Positions 8,850 through 18,656 are shown, counted from the stretch's first letter. The stretch is DNA of 64,000 bases from Rhodococcus sp. ARC_M6 (GCF_022810305.1 NZ_JALGQH010000004.1:266690-330689); one strand, 5' to 3'. Notes: generated by a model from the sequence alone, not told the origin. A program made the numbers and translations.

Positions 8850-9295
8850 AGGGCAGCAGCGCAGTCGCGGCAGGTACCGAAAATCTCGACTGTGTGACTG
8901 ACGTCGGTGAAACCGTTGTCGTCGGCGATGGTCTGTGACCACTGCTCGACGATCGGGCCCTCGACCTCCACGGTGAACCCGCAGGTGCGGCAGACCAAAT
9001 GGTGGTGATGGCCGGAAGAGCAACGGCGATAAACGGATTCACCGCTGTCGGTACGCAAAACGTCGATGGTTCCGGCGTCGGAAAGGGCTTGCAGAGTTCG
9101 GTAGACGGTGGTCAGTCCGATGCCCTCACCGCGCTTACGCAGTTCGTCGTGAAGCTCCTGGGCCGACTTGAACTCGTCGATGTCGTCGAGCAGAGCGGAG
9201 ATCGCGCTGCGCTGCTTGGTGGAGCGAATGCCGACGGTGGCAGAGCTGCGCTTGACTGCTGTCGGTCCGATGTTGGTCATGGTGGTGGTGATCAT
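8846..9295 (-). CDS. zur: Zinc uptake regulator Zur (Fur family)
   Basis: A 149-residue Fur-family repressor: winged helix with LTTVYRTLQALSDAGTIDVL, the histidine-rich metal site SGHHHHLVC and two CxxC pairs (CRTC, CRDC) for the structural zinc. Zur represses zinc uptake and zinc-free ribosomal paralogues when zinc is plentiful. The start ATG overlaps the stop of smtB (ATGA), giving a co-transcribed smtB-zur operon as described in mycobacteria, where SmtB derepresses zur when zinc rises. The orientation relative to glyS and uppS supports Zur rather than FurA or iron Fur. Confidence 0.93.
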   Translation of the reverse strand: MITTTMTNIGPTAVKRSSATVGIRSTKQRSAISALLDDIDEFKSAQELHDELRKRGEGIGLTTVYRTLQALSDAGTIDVLRTDSGESVYRRCSSGHHHHLVCRTCGFTVEVEGPIVEQWSQTIADDNGFTDVSHTVEIFGTCRDCAAAL

Positions 9296-9675
9296 CCTTC
9301 TTCTGCGTGAGCGACGGCATCGACGACGATGTGAGCAAGGTGGTCGTCGGCTAGTCGGTAGAGAACTTCACGGCCATGCCGCTCGCCGCGGACTACTCCG
9401 GCAGCTTTGAGGACGCGGAGATGCTGACTGATGAGCGGTTGAGTAACGCCGAGTGCGCCTACGAGTTCATGAACACAGCGCTGCGATTCCTGGAGCTGGA
9501 GCACGATGGCGATGCGCACGGGGGCGGCGAGGGCGCGCAGGATCTCGCCTGCTGCAGCCAGGGTTTCCTTCGGGGGGACTACCGCCGGCGGGATGGCGTC
9601 GAAGGGACTGTGTGGGTGTCCGAGATCGGGATGATCCTTGGTGTTGTGGAGATCGCCGGTATCCGCAATGCTCAC
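9292..9675 (-). CDS. smtB: ArsR/SmtB-family zinc-responsive repressor
   Basis: A 127-residue winged-helix protein with CVHELVGALGVTQPLISQHL as the recognition region. The C-terminal alpha-5 metal site reads DDHLAHIVVDAVAHAEEG, which has the Asp-x-His ... His-x-x-Glu spacing of SmtB-type zinc sensors. The first 30 residues are histidine- and aspartate-rich and may add metal ligands. As the first gene of the smtB-zur operon it probably represses its own promoter when zinc-free. A candidate operator lies 79-102 nt upstream in the smtB/glyS divergent region. Confidence 0.92.
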   Translation of the reverse strand: MSIADTGDLHNTKDHPDLGHPHSPFDAIPPAVVPPKETLAAAGEILRALAAPVRIAIVLQLQESQRCVHELVGALGVTQPLISQHLRVLKAAGVVRGERHGREVLYRLADDHLAHIVVDAVAHAEEG

Positions 9676-9753
9676 AGCGAGGCTCCTTCGAGGGATCTGT
9701 CACGACGTTCCGGTGTGGCCATCAGACCACACTATTGCAAATCACATTCATTT

Positions 9754-9777
9754 TGATATGCATAAGTACGCATGTCA
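9754..9777. promoter_or_regulatory. Inverted repeat in the smtB/glyS divergent region (candidate SmtB or Zur operator)
   Basis: TGATATGCAT-AAGT-ACGCATGTCA is a 10-4-10 inverted repeat with 8 of 10 arm positions paired, in an AT-rich stretch (9735-9775) that contrasts with the surrounding GC-rich DNA. Position fits autoregulation of smtB-zur. Assignment to a specific regulator is inference. Confidence 0.5.
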
Positions 9778-9873
9778 ACCGTGGCGCGAGGGCCAGTTCT
9801 GCGGCCAGTTAGTCTAGGTAGGCAAAAAGCGCAGGAAAACCGTGCATCTATTACCCAGATGGAGAGCAATCCA

Positions 9874-11265
9874 GTGGCACCGAAGTCCAAGATCGAAGCC
9901 GTCGTCAATCTCGCCAAGCGGCGGGGCCTGGTCTACCCGTGCGGTGAGATCTACGGCGGTACAAAGTCCGCATGGGACTACGGCCCATTGGGTGTCGAGC
10001 TCAAGGACAACATCAAGCGTCAGTGGTGGCGCAACATGGTCACCAGCCGCGAAGACGTCGTCGGCCTCGACTCCTCCGTCATCCTGCCCCGCGAGGTGTG
10101 GGTCGCTTCCGGTCACGTCGGTGTCTTCAACGACCCGCTGGTCGAGTGCCTGAACTGCCACAAGCGTCACCGTCAGGATCACCTGCAGGAGGCGTACGCG
10201 GCAAAGAAGAAGATGGACAACCCGGACGACGTCACGATGGACCTCGTCGGTTGTCCCGATTGCGGCACCATCGGTCAGTGGACCGAACCGCGTGACTTCA
10301 ACATGATGCTCAAGACGCACCTCGGCCCCGTCGAGACGGAAGAGGGCATGCATTACCTGCGTCCCGAAACCGCGCAGGGCATCTTCGTGAACTTCGCAAA
10401 CGTACTGACCACGTCGCGCAAGAAGCCGCCTTTCGGCATCGGCCAGATCGGCAAGAGCTTCCGCAACGAGATCACGCCCGGCAACTTCATCTTCCGCACC
10501 CGCGAGTTCGAGCAGATGGAGATGGAATTCTTCGTCAAGCCCGGTGAAGACGACGAATGGCACCAGTACTGGATCGACTACCGCATGGACTGGTACACCG
10601 GCCTGGGCATCAACCCGGAGAACCTGCGTCTGTACAAGCATGCGCAGGAGAAGCTTTCGCACTACTCCAAGGGCACAACCGACATCGAGTACCGCTTCCA
10701 CTTCCAGGGCAGCGAATGGGGCGAACTCGAAGGCATTGCCAACCGCACCGACTTCGATCTCTCGACGCACTCCAAGCACTCGGGCACGGATCTGAACTAC
10801 TACGACCAGACGACCGGCGAGCGCTACACGCCGTACGTCATCGAGCCCGCAGCCGGCCTCACCCGTTCGCTGATGGCCTTCCTGGTCGACGCGTACACCG
10901 AGGACGAGGCACCCAACGCCAAGGGCGGCGTCGACAAGCGCACCGTGCTGCGTCTGGACCGCCGTCTGGCTCCGGTCAAGGCTGCAGTGTTGCCGCTCTC
11001 GCGTAACGCTGACCTCACGCCGAAGGCGAAAGACCTTGCGGCGCAGCTGCGTCAGAACTGGAACGTCGAATTCGACGACGCCGGTGCTATCGGTCGTCGT
11101 TACCGTCGCCAGGACGAGATCGGTACGCCGTTCTGCATCACGGTCGACTTCGACACCCTCGAAGACCATGCCGTCACCGTGCGTGAGCGCGATTCCATGG
11201 CACAGGAACGCGTCGCACTCGATCAGGTCGAAAGCTACCTGGCAGCACGTCTGATCGGCTCCTAG
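9874..11265 (+). CDS. glyS: Glycyl-tRNA synthetase (alpha2, class II)
   Basis: Class II synthetase with motif 2 in [20 protein letters not shown] and motif 3 in [14 protein letters not shown]; the N-terminal [14 protein letters not shown] is typical of the eukaryote-like dimeric GlyRS. It charges tRNA-Gly. GTG 9874 is preceded by GGAGAG at 7 nt and gives 463 residues, the length I recall for the mycobacterial enzyme. The in-frame ATG 9859 lacks a ribosome site. A zinc-binding insertion is visible (CLNCHKRHR ... CPDCG). A terminator follows. Confidence 0.96.
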   Translation: MAPKSKIEAVVNLAKRRGLVYPCGEIYGGTKSAWDYGPLGVELKDNIKRQWWRNMVTSREDVVGLDSSVILPREVWVASGHVGVFNDPLVECLNCHKRHRQDHLQEAYAAKKKMDNPDDVTMDLVGCPDCGTIGQWTEPRDFNMMLKTHLGPVETEEGMHYLRPETAQGIFVNFANVLTTSRKKPPFGIGQIGKSFRNEITPGNFIFRTREFEQMEMEFFVKPGEDDEWHQYWIDYRMDWYTGLGINPENLRLYKHAQEKLSHYSKGTTDIEYRFHFQGSEWGELEGIANRTDFDLSTHSKHSGTDLNYYDQTTGERYTPYVIEPAAGLTRSLMAFLVDAYTEDEAPNAKGGVDKRTVLRLDRRLAPVKAAVLPLSRNADLTPKAKDLAAQLRQNWNVEFDDAGAIGRRYRRQDEIGTPFCITVDFDTLEDHAVTVRERDSMAQERVALDQVESYLAARLIGS

Positions 11266-11280
11266 CCGTAGGTGTAATCC

Positions 11281-11320
11281 GGGCGGCCTTCCTCTTGCCG
11301 AGGGAGGCCGCCCGTTTCCG
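11281..11320 (+). terminator. Intrinsic terminator of glyS
   Basis: A 14-bp stem (GGGCGGCCTTCCTC with GAGGGAGGCCGCCC, one G-U) with a 5-nt loop, followed by GTTTCCGTTT. Confidence 0.85.
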
Positions 11321-11360
11321 TTTCCTGGCGCGGCGGGTCGAGGTGGCGCAGGATCGAAGT

Positions 11361-11942
11361 ATGAGAAATCTGTCTGTGACCAACAGCGTGACTCTCGACG
11401 GCGTGATGCAAGCGCCCGGCGGACCCGAAGAGGACCGTCGCTGCGGCTTCGAACATGGCGGCTGGGCAGCGCCGTTCAGCGATCTGGTGATGGCCCGAAA
11501 AATGGGGGAGGGTATCGCCGCGAAATCGGATCTGCTTTTCGGGCGTCGCACCTACGAGCAGTTTGCATCGTATTGGCCGTTCCAGAACGACAATCCGTTT
11601 ACCGAGGTACTCGACAACACCCGTAAGTACGTTGCGTCACGCACCTTGACGGAACCGTTGCCGTGGAAGAACTCCACCCTCCTGTACGGCGACGCGGGCG
11701 ATACGGTCGCGGCTTTGAAGGAAGCTCCCGGCCCGAATGTGGTGATTCTCGGTAGTGGGGAACTGATTTCGGCGTTGGCGCGCCGCCGCCTCATCGACAC
11801 CTACATACTGCTCATTCATCCGTTGGTGCTCGGGACGGGACGAAAGTTGTTTCCCGACGGGTCAGCCCTGGCTCAGTTCACCCTGACCGAAAGTGTCTCC
11901 ACCACAACGGGAGTCATCATCGCGACGTATCAGCTGGTGTGA
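11361..11942 (+). CDS. Dihydrofolate reductase-like (RibD C-terminal domain) protein
   Basis: A 193-residue protein with the RibD-C/DHFR-like fold: N-terminal beta strand LSVTNSVTLDGVMQAPGG, central LLFGRRTYEQFASYWP, and C-terminal VILGSGELISALARRRLID followed by IHPLVLGTGRKLF. These proteins are NADPH-dependent reductases of uncertain substrate, widespread in actinobacteria. The ATG at 11361 comes 41 nt after the glyS terminator. The 3' end overlaps the convergent MepB-like gene by 26 nt. Confidence 0.9.
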   Translation: MRNLSVTNSVTLDGVMQAPGGPEEDRRCGFEHGGWAAPFSDLVMARKMGEGIAAKSDLLFGRRTYEQFASYWPFQNDNPFTEVLDNTRKYVASRTLTEPLPWKNSTLLYGDAGDTVAALKEAPGPNVVILGSGELISALARRRLIDTYILLIHPLVLGTGRKLFPDGSALAQFTLTESVSTTTGVIIATYQLV

Positions 11943-12345
11943 AGTGCTCGACCTGCCATTTTTGCGTTCTTGATGCTTGGGCGCTGGTAGTGGTGACCCA
12001 CGGCGGGTACACGCGGATGGCACGCTTACCGCCCACAAAATTTGTGGACACCACGCCGTGCTTCACGAGAGAGCCGACGGGAAAGATGAAGTGCCCGAAC
12101 TGTTCTCCGTCGCTGACCCGTACGATGAATATCTCGACGCCGTCGCTGGTATCGAACGGGCGGATGGGCCCGGCGTCGGAACGACGCCACAGTGTCACGA
12201 ACTGGCCGAGCTTGGTGGGCGTGGTTTTAGCGATTCGAAACACCGCGCTCGCCCCGTTGACTGTCAGGGTATGCGCGCCGTATTCCGCACCCTCGGGTTC
12301 AGGAACCGGTGTGGACCAAGTGCATTCGTGTGCGTTCATCGACAA
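11917..12345 (-). CDS. MepB-family protein
   Basis: A 142-residue protein with the family hallmarks GAHTLTVNGASAVFRIAKTT, TKLGQFVTLWRRS, FGHFIFPVGSLVKHGV and the C-terminal IRVYPPWVTTTS...RTQKWQ. MepB is encoded with the MepRA efflux system in Staphylococcus, but its biochemical role is not established. Here no MATE pump is adjacent, so nothing about drug export should be inferred. It ends inside the 3' end of the convergent reductase-like gene. Confidence 0.85.
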   Translation of the reverse strand: MSMNAHECTWSTPVPEPEGAEYGAHTLTVNGASAVFRIAKTTPTKLGQFVTLWRRSDAGPIRPFDTSDGVEIFIVRVSDGEQFGHFIFPVGSLVKHGVVSTNFVGGKRAIRVYPPWVTTTSAQASRTQKWQVEHFTPADTSR

Positions 12346-12403
12346 AAATCATTGCACACGCCACCGACAGCGCCCCGGCAAGGCGCCGCCGGTGCGGCAT
12401 CGT

Positions 12404-12769
12404 TCACGCAGACGGAACTTTATCGAGGAAGCCGAGAACGAGGGTTACCCGGCCGTCGTCGTTACGCTCGACCACATCGAAACCGTCGATCAGGGATTCG
12501 GACCCGGCCGGTCCCAGTGTCCAGCCGAATCGAGCCTGCTGATGGTGTGCATCGACGGGGCCTGCGAGCGTGAAGACCATTCCCGGAAACTGTTGCTGCA
12601 CAGCATTGATCATCGCGTCGATCTGGTCGTGGCCTGATACGTCGGCGAGGGGATCGGTGTAGCGGCCGTCGACGGTGAACAGTTGCTCGATCCGACTCTT
12701 GCGCGCGTTGGAGTCCGTCTCGTTCCACAGATCGATGTAGGCAGAGGCGATGGCGTCGAAGTCGCTCAT
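12404..12769 (-). CDS. SnoaL-like / NTF2-fold protein
   Basis: A 121-residue single-domain protein beginning MSDFDAIASAYIDLWNETD, followed by LFTVDGRYTDPLADVSGHDQI and the central FGWTLGPAGSESLIDGFDVV strand pattern. This is the NTF2/SnoaL cone fold seen in cyclases, isomerases and many orphan proteins. It is divergent from an XRE regulator (129-nt spacer), a pairing that suggests the regulator controls it. Substrate unknown. Confidence 0.87.
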   Translation of the reverse strand: MSDFDAIASAYIDLWNETDSNARKSRIEQLFTVDGRYTDPLADVSGHDQIDAMINAVQQQFPGMVFTLAGPVDAHHQQARFGWTLGPAGSESLIDGFDVVERNDDGRVTLVLGFLDKVPSA

Positions 12770-12897
12770 GATTAAATCCTGTCTCTGAGGTGTCCGGTGT
12801 TGTTTCCGGCTGAGACAACTGTGCAGCTGGAATCAGAGCCAGTCGATTACCTCAGAGGTCATGGCCGGGCAGTACCGCCGGTCGATATGTTGGGTAC

Positions 12898-13674
12898 ATG
12901 ACGCAGAAAGTAGATGTGGGAACGCAACTCAAAGCGTGGCGCGAGAGGCGGAGACTTACCCAGTTGGGGCTTTCGTCGGCGGCCGGCGTTTCGACGAGGC
13001 ATCTGAGTTTCATCGAAACCGGCCGATCGAAGCCCAGTAAGGACATGATCATTCATCTGTCCGAATGTCTGGATGTGCCACTACGTCAAAGAAATTCGTT
13101 GCTATTGGCCGGCGGTCATGCGCCGGCATACTCGCAGAGCGCATTGGCCGAGGCGCCGATGGCTGCGGTCAGCGATGCCATCAATCGCATTATCGACGCG
13201 CACGACCCATTTCCTGCCGTCGTGGTCGATCACCATTGGGATTTGATCGCCGGCAATCGTGCAGTCGGCATCCTGACCGAGGGGTCGGCGCCGTTTCTCC
13301 TGGAACCACCGGTGAATGTGCTGCGTCTGAGCTTGCATCCCGAGGGGATGGCGCCGCGCATTGTGAACTTGGCGCAATGGCGAACCCATGTGATTGCCAG
13401 GCTACGACGCGAAGTCGAGGTGACGGCGGACGCGCAACTGGGCGGGTTGCTCGAAGAACTACGGACCTACCCCAGCGGGGGCGAATGGCATGAAGACGAG
13501 ATGAGTTCACTGCTGGTGCCGTTGCGGATTCGCGCCGGCGATACCGAACTGGCGATGTTCAGTACCACCACCGTGTTCGGTACGCCGCGCGACGTCACCT
13601 TGGCCGAGATCGCGATCGAGTCTTTCTATCCCTCGGATCCCGCGACCGCAGAGTTCTTCAGATCTGTCGGTTAG
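12898..13674 (+). CDS. XRE-family regulator with MmyB-like ligand domain
   Basis: A 258-residue regulator. Residues 8-62 form a Cro/C1-type helix-turn-helix (LKAWRERRRLTQLGLSSAAG ... STRHLSFIETGRSKPSKDM). The remainder matches the MmyB-like PAS-type ligand domain (FPAVVVDHHWDLIAGNRAVG). This class in actinobacteria typically represses a divergent oxidoreductase or SnoaL-like gene and may bind fatty-acid-like ligands. It starts 129 nt from the divergent NTF2-like gene and ends 2 nt before the convergent mannosyltransferase. Confidence 0.9.
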   Translation: MTQKVDVGTQLKAWRERRRLTQLGLSSAAGVSTRHLSFIETGRSKPSKDMIIHLSECLDVPLRQRNSLLLAGGHAPAYSQSALAEAPMAAVSDAINRIIDAHDPFPAVVVDHHWDLIAGNRAVGILTEGSAPFLLEPPVNVLRLSLHPEGMAPRIVNLAQWRTHVIARLRREVEVTADAQLGGLLEELRTYPSGGEWHEDEMSSLLVPLRIRAGDTELAMFSTTTVFGTPRDVTLAEIAIESFYPSDPATAEFFRSVG

Positions 13675-13676
13675 AT

Positions 13677-14414
13677 CTACCGGGACTTCTTGCCGAACTT
13701 CAGCTTCCACGGAACCAGTGCCGACTCGATCTGAACGCTCAGGCTCATCTTGGAGACACCCTCGGTGCGCTCCTCGAAACGAATCGGAGTTTCGGCGATC
13801 TTCATGCCGCGCTGCACAACTCGGTAGTTCATTTCGACCTGGAATGCGTAGCCGTTGCTCTGTACCGATTCCACGTCGATGGCACGCAAAGTCTTTGCAT
13901 GCCATGCCTTGAATCCGGCAGTCGCGTCCTTGACGTGCAGTCGCAGGATCGCGTTGACGTAGAAGTTGGCCCACGCCGAAAGTGCCTTGCGGTGCCACGG
14001 CCAGTCTCCGGCCACTGCGCCGCCCTCGACGTAGCGTGACCCGAGCACGACAGCAGCGTCCGTTGTGGTGAGGATCTCGATCATCGAGGGGATTACCTCG
14101 GACGGATGCGAGAGATCGGCGTCCATCTGAATGACGATGTCCGCGTTCTCGGCGAGAGCGCGGGTCATTCCGGCGACGTAGGCGCGGCCGAGTCCGTCCT
14201 TGACGGTGCGATGCAGAACACCTACCGGGATGGGTCCATCGATGCCCAATTTGTCCGCAACGTCACCCGTTCCATCGGGAGAGTTGTCGTCCACCACGAG
14301 GACATGCAGGTTCGGGATCTTCAACGCGGCAAGGCGATCGACGAGCTTGGGCAGGTTCTCACGCTCGTTGTACGTCGGTACAACCACGGTTATCTGCGGG
14401 GCAACGCTGTTCAT
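13677..14414 (-). CDS. ppm1: Polyprenol-phosphate mannosyltransferase (Ppm1 catalytic domain, GT2)
   Basis: A 245-residue GT2 enzyme: VVVPTYNERENLPKL, the DDNSPDGTGD donor site and QMDADLSHP with the metal-binding aspartates. It transfers mannose from GDP-mannose to polyprenol phosphate, the donor for periplasmic LM/LAM and glycoprotein mannosylation. In M. tuberculosis this domain is fused to an apolipoprotein N-acyltransferase; here it is a free-standing gene, as known in several other actinobacteria. No partner Lnt gene lies beside it in this window. Confidence 0.9.
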   Translation of the reverse strand: MNSVAPQITVVVPTYNERENLPKLVDRLAALKIPNLHVLVVDDNSPDGTGDVADKLGIDGPIPVGVLHRTVKDGLGRAYVAGMTRALAENADIVIQMDADLSHPSEVIPSMIEILTTTDAAVVLGSRYVEGGAVAGDWPWHRKALSAWANFYVNAILRLHVKDATAGFKAWHAKTLRAIDVESVQSNGYAFQVEMNYRVVQRGMKIAETPIRFEERTEGVSKMSLSVQIESALVPWKLKFGKKSR

Positions 14415-14513
14415 AACACCTTCGTATGATCTGTGATCCCGACTTGCCGGATGGAGCGTACGACGAGGTCGGTCGCGAACAAAGTCAGAATTTTACTACC
14501 TCGAGTGCTGGCC

Positions 14514-16580
14514 TCAGAACCGGCCGCCGCCGCCGCCCCCGCGACTGCCCCGTCCGCCGCCCCCGCCGCCGCCGAATCCGCCGCCTCGACCGCTACTGCT
14601 CGGGCCACCGTACGACCGCGGACCGCCGCCGCCACCGCGCAGAACACTGTTGATCAGAATTCCGCCGAGGATCGCGCCGGCAGCGTTGTTGCCGCCACCC
14701 CCGCCGCGGGGGCGCTGGCTCGCTTCCCAGGCGCTGACGTCGTTCTGAGCGGCACGCAAAGCATGTGTAGCCAGCGTGGTAGCCGCCTGCGCATGTTGCA
14801 GGGCCGTCGACGGATCGGAGGCCTGCAACTGCTGAGCCGCTTGCAGGTGGCGCTGAGCCTCGGCGTAACGAGTACGTGCCTCGGCGCCGATCGCACCGCG
14901 ACGGGTATTGAGGAAGTCGCCGGCAGCGGTGATCTGGGCCTGCGCAGCCAACATGTCCTGCGCGAGCCGCTGCTGCGCACGTTCGAGTTGCTGTTTCTGT
15001 TCCTGGGCTGCTGCGAGAAGTGCGTCCAACTGTGCGTCTGCCGCCACGACCTGGTTGAAGGCCCCGAGCGGGTCGGAGTCCTTCGACGCCTGGGCATGAG
15101 CCAGCGCTGCCTGCGCCGCGGCCTTCGCTGAGGCCAACTGCTCCCCGCCCTGGGCCAGATACGAATCCGCCGCCGTGATTCCCTGCTGCACATCTTCCAT
15201 GGCGGCAGGCAAGGTTGCGATGGCATTGCGGATGTCGTCGGCCGCGTGATCCACACCGTCGAGCAGCTTGCGCGCCTGATCCAGTGCGGCTTCAGCAGTC
15301 CGAATCGCTGTGACAGCGCCGCCCTGCTTGCCGGCCGGCAAGGCGACGGCGTCGCGACCAGCCTCGATGGATTGTTCGGCAAGAGTCAACCGTTCACCGG
15401 CCATCGTCACGTTGCCGACCACCGGCGCCAGCGTCGGAGCGGGGAATTGGCTCTTGAGAGTTGTCAGGACTGCCTCGGACTCAGGCAGACGGACACTGAG
15501 TGCTACGACGCTTTGTGTCAGAGCGTCCAACCTCGCGGGCGCATTGATAAGGAGGTCACGCATTGCGTCGAACTCTTCGACCCGCGCTTCCAATTCTTGG
15601 TCGGCACGACCACAGGAAGAAATGATGTCGATCAGCATCTGACGCCGCTGCTCCGGTGACTCCGGGATGGCGTCGTCAAGCTTCTGCCTGATCCCGAAGG
15701 CCCCGGCGAGCGTCGACCTGGCTTTGTCGAACGCCTGGGCAAAAGGTGCGACGGCGGCGTCACCGAATTCGCTCCGTGCAAGTTCGAGTTCTTCCTGGCT
15801 AGCCGAGATCGCATTGTCGGTCTCGACGAGAATCGCCTTGGCCCGGTCGTCGAGCGTCGGCAAGGGAAGTGCATTCAGTCCGGCAATGTCGTCGGGCGCG
15901 ATGTGCTTGGCGGCCTCGAGGCTTGCCTTGTTGTGATCGGACTTGCGTTTGCGTGAGTACAGAACCACGCCGCCGGTTCCAACGATTACCGCACCACCGG
16001 CGATGAGGAGTGTGCTCGCGGACATGCCGCCGCTCTTGGAGTTCGCGTCACCGAGGGCGCCGGCGGTGGCGATCGCTGCGCCGGCCCAATCGCCGTCGGC
16101 GAGAGCGGGTTCCAAGGCGTCACCCGTGATGGAGTCGATGTCGGACTGTGTGATGTTCTTCAATCCCGGTGGAACATCGAGGTAGTAGGCGCGTTCCGTT
16201 GTTGCGACTGCGAGCAGTACGGCATTGTTGCGAAGAGTCGACTTGGTGGCTGTCTGCTCCGCCCAGGCCTGACCGCCCATCTCGTTGAAATCGGGAACGA
16301 ATGCGACCCACAGATCGATTTGATGGTCTTCGCTGAGTTGGTCGATTGCAGTCTGGATGTCGTTCTTCTGACCACTGTTCAACACGCCGGACGTATCGGT
16401 GATCTGGTTGGGAAGCACCAACGGCGGATCTGCCGACGCGGCCGCCGGGCTGAAAATCAGCGCGAGAATGGCGAAGAGCGCCGCGACTGCTGACATAGCG
16501 CCCCAGCGCCGAATCGGACGGAGATACGCCCGGCCGCGATCCGTCGGGGACGACTGCTCGATGTGTGCTGCGAAGGCCAT
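14514..16580 (-). CDS. TPM-domain membrane protein with coiled-coil and Gly-rich tail
   Basis: A 688-residue protein. A basic N-terminus leads into a signal/anchor segment (MSAVAALFAILALIFSPAAA), then a TPM domain (IDLWVAFVPDFNEMGGQAWA; ERAYYLDVPPGL), a second membrane segment near residue 205 (TLLIAGGAVIVGTGGVVLY), a long Ala/Gln/Glu-rich coiled-coil region, and a C-terminus made almost only of Gly, Arg and Ser. TPM domains occur in proteins linked to photosystem repair and to membrane quality control; the role in actinobacteria is unknown. The gene is conserved near dgt-dnaG in mycobacteria. Divergent from the DUF218 gene, 45 nt away. Confidence 0.85.
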   Translation of the reverse strand: MAFAAHIEQSSPTDRGRAYLRPIRRWGAMSAVAALFAILALIFSPAAASADPPLVLPNQITDTSGVLNSGQKNDIQTAIDQLSEDHQIDLWVAFVPDFNEMGGQAWAEQTATKSTLRNNAVLLAVATTERAYYLDVPPGLKNITQSDIDSITGDALEPALADGDWAGAAIATAGALGDANSKSGGMSASTLLIAGGAVIVGTGGVVLYSRKRKSDHNKASLEAAKHIAPDDIAGLNALPLPTLDDRAKAILVETDNAISASQEELELARSEFGDAAVAPFAQAFDKARSTLAGAFGIRQKLDDAIPESPEQRRQMLIDIISSCGRADQELEARVEEFDAMRDLLINAPARLDALTQSVVALSVRLPESEAVLTTLKSQFPAPTLAPVVGNVTMAGERLTLAEQSIEAGRDAVALPAGKQGGAVTAIRTAEAALDQARKLLDGVDHAADDIRNAIATLPAAMEDVQQGITAADSYLAQGGEQLASAKAAAQAALAHAQASKDSDPLGAFNQVVAADAQLDALLAAAQEQKQQLERAQQRLAQDMLAAQAQITAAGDFLNTRRGAIGAEARTRYAEAQRHLQAAQQLQASDPSTALQHAQAATTLATHALRAAQNDVSAWEASQRPRGGGGGNNAAGAILGGILINSVLRGGGGGPRSYGGPSSSGRGGGFGGGGGGGRGSRGGGGGGRF

Positions 16581-16625
16581 GACGCAAATCTAACCGTTGT
16601 GGCGAGTCGGCAGCGCAGGTGACCG

Positions 16626-17342
16626 ATGCGAACTGGCACAATTGCGGGAGTGAAACCAGCTTTCGGCAACCGATCCCGCAACTCCACGTCCTCACGGGCC
16701 GGTGGCGGCTTCGGTGAGGGTTTGGCGCGATGGACCCGACGGTTCATCGTCGGGGCCATCCTCATGACGTTTGTTCTGATCGGTGGGACGGCGGCGCGGG
16801 TGTGGCAGGTTGCACGAATCGACGACACCACCCCCGCCGACGCGATTGTCGTTCTCGGGGCGGCCCAGTATTCGGGAACTCCGTCGTCGGTATTCGAAGC
16901 CAGGCTCGAGCAGGCGTACAAGCTGTACAAGCGAGGCGTCGCTCCCCAGATCATCACCGTCGGCGGCAAGCAGGAAGGTGACGAGTACACCGAAGCTGCC
17001 TCGGGCAAGATGTATCTGAGCGACCGGGGGATACCGTCCAGCGCGATCACCGCAGTCGAAACGGGTTCCGATACCCTGCTCAGTATCGACGCCGTCAGTG
17101 CCGAAATGTCTTCACAGGGAATCAATTCCGCAGTTCTGGTCAGTGACCCCTGGCATTCGCTACGCACCCGAACGATGGCCCGCGACACCGGCCTCGAGGC
17201 CTGGACAGCTCCCACCAGGCAAGGCCCCGCTGTATTCACCCGCGAATCTCAGCTGCACGGAATCGCCCGCGAAACCGGCGCGCTGCTCTGGTACCAGCTC
17301 ACACATTTCTCCGCTGACTTCCCCTACACGGCAGGGCAATAG
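16626..17342 (+). CDS. DUF218 (YdcF/SanA-like) membrane protein
   Basis: A 238-residue protein with an N-terminal membrane anchor ([20 protein letters not shown]) and a DUF218 domain: [23 protein letters not shown], and [13 protein letters not shown], where the conserved His/Asp/Arg pattern is visible. Members are implicated in envelope integrity and vancomycin sensitivity (SanA) but lack a settled activity. An alternative start is GTG 16650. It is followed 11 nt later by dgt, so the two probably share a transcript. Confidence 0.87.
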   Translation: MRTGTIAGVKPAFGNRSRNSTSSRAGGGFGEGLARWTRRFIVGAILMTFVLIGGTAARVWQVARIDDTTPADAIVVLGAAQYSGTPSSVFEARLEQAYKLYKRGVAPQIITVGGKQEGDEYTEAASGKMYLSDRGIPSSAITAVETGSDTLLSIDAVSAEMSSQGINSAVLVSDPWHSLRTRTMARDTGLEAWTAPTRQGPAVFTRESQLHGIARETGALLWYQLTHFSADFPYTAGQ

Positions 17343-17353
17343 GAGCATCCATC

Positions 17354-18652
17354 ATGACGGCACACACCACCTACGGCGGCGGAACCTACTCCGAGCACGA
17401 TCTGGAACGTCGCGTCGTCGAAACTCCGAAACGAGCGGGGCTACCGGGCTCGCAGATCGCTGCGGCGCAACACCGTTCGGACTTCTCGCGCGACCGCGCC
17501 CGCGTGCAGCACTCCGCAGCGCTACGACGCCTCGCCGACAAGACGCAGGTCGTCGGACCTCGCGACGGCGACACCCCACGCACCCGACTCACACACTCGA
17601 TGGAAGTTGCCCAGATCGGCCGCGGGATCGCCGATGGACTCGGCTGCGATCCTGACCTCGTCGACCTTGCGGGTCTGGCACACGACATCGGGCATCCGCC
17701 ATACGGACACAACGGTGAGAAGGCGCTCGACGAAGTCGCTCACAGTTGCGGCGGTTTCGAAGGCAACGCCCAGAACCTGCGCATTCTCACCCGCCTCGAA
17801 CCCAAGATTCTGCGACCCGACGGGTTCAGCGCCGGCCTCAACCTCACCCGCGCGGCCCTCGACGCCGCGATCAAATATCCATGGACGAGGCCCGAACCCG
17901 GCGCCAAATTCGGTGCCTACGACGACGACGCCGACGTGTTGGCCTGGGTACGCGAAGGCGCCCCCGAGCGTCGGCAAGCACTGGAAGCGCAGGTCATGGA
18001 CTGGGCAGACGATGTCGCCTATTCAGTGCACGACGTCGAAGACGGCGTTATTGCCGGCCGTATCGACCTGCGTTCACTCGCCGACCCGATTGAACAGCGG
18101 GCTCTCGCCGAATTGGGTGCGTCGGAGTTTCGGGGCCTCGTCGTCGATGATCTGATCGAAGCGGCGCAACGCCTGTCGGAACTGCCTGTAGTCCAAGGCG
18201 TCGGAAGCTACGACGGGACCCTGCACAGTTCCGTCGCACTGAAGAACTTGACCAGCGAACTGGTTGGACGCTTCGCAACGGCGGCCATCGCCGAGACTCG
18301 GTTGACCAACGGGGATCGTCCGCTCACTCGCTACCAAGCAGATCTCGACGTTCCCGAAGCCGTTGCCTCCGAAGTCGCGCTCCTCAAAACCGTTGCGCTG
18401 TATTACGTCATGTCCGACGCCGGGCACAAAGCACGCCAAGACCGTCAACGTGACCGAGTACACCGAGTCGCGGAATGGCTACTGGCAACTGCGCCGGCGG
18501 GATTGGACCCGATCCTGGTTCCGGCCTGGGAACACGCCGACAGCGACAGCGCCCGCACCCGAGTGGTCGTGGATCAGATCGCGTCGTACACGGAAAGTCG
18601 CCTCGAGCGCGTCGACAAAGCCAGCCTCGGCGCCCAAGCAAGCTGGGGCTGA
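17354..18652 (+). CDS. dgt: Deoxyguanosinetriphosphate triphosphohydrolase-like HD protein
   Basis: A 432-residue HD-domain dNTPase. Metal ligands appear in [13 protein letters not shown] (His) and [15 protein letters not shown] (HD pair plus the downstream His), and the last Asp in [16 protein letters not shown]. The protein hydrolyses dNTPs to deoxynucleosides and triphosphate, limiting nucleotide pools. The position beside dnaG matches mycobacteria, although here a kinase-like gene on the opposite strand is inserted between them. It ends 4 nt before the stop of that convergent gene. Confidence 0.93.
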   Translation: MTAHTTYGGGTYSEHDLERRVVETPKRAGLPGSQIAAAQHRSDFSRDRARVQHSAALRRLADKTQVVGPRDGDTPRTRLTHSMEVAQIGRGIADGLGCDPDLVDLAGLAHDIGHPPYGHNGEKALDEVAHSCGGFEGNAQNLRILTRLEPKILRPDGFSAGLNLTRAALDAAIKYPWTRPEPGAKFGAYDDDADVLAWVREGAPERRQALEAQVMDWADDVAYSVHDVEDGVIAGRIDLRSLADPIEQRALAELGASEFRGLVVDDLIEAAQRLSELPVVQGVGSYDGTLHSSVALKNLTSELVGRFATAAIAETRLTNGDRPLTRYQADLDVPEAVASEVALLKTVALYYVMSDAGHKARQDRQRDRVHRVAEWLLATAPAGLDPILVPAWEHADSDSARTRVVVDQIASYTESRLERVDKASLGAQASWG

Positions 18653-18656
18653 CGCT

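Noticed and set aside
9814..11169. 451-codon open frame on the minus strand opposite glyS
   Set aside because: It mirrors the glyS codon pattern in GC-rich DNA, has no ribosome site and its product is His/Val/Asp-rich without any motif.
11917..12345. Drug efflux operon suggested by the MepB-like gene
   Set aside because: No MATE pump or MarR regulator is adjacent, so the name carries no functional weight here.
14514..14640. Repeated CCGCCGCC stretch considered as a satellite repeat
   Set aside because: It is the Gly/Arg-rich tail of the TPM-domain protein.
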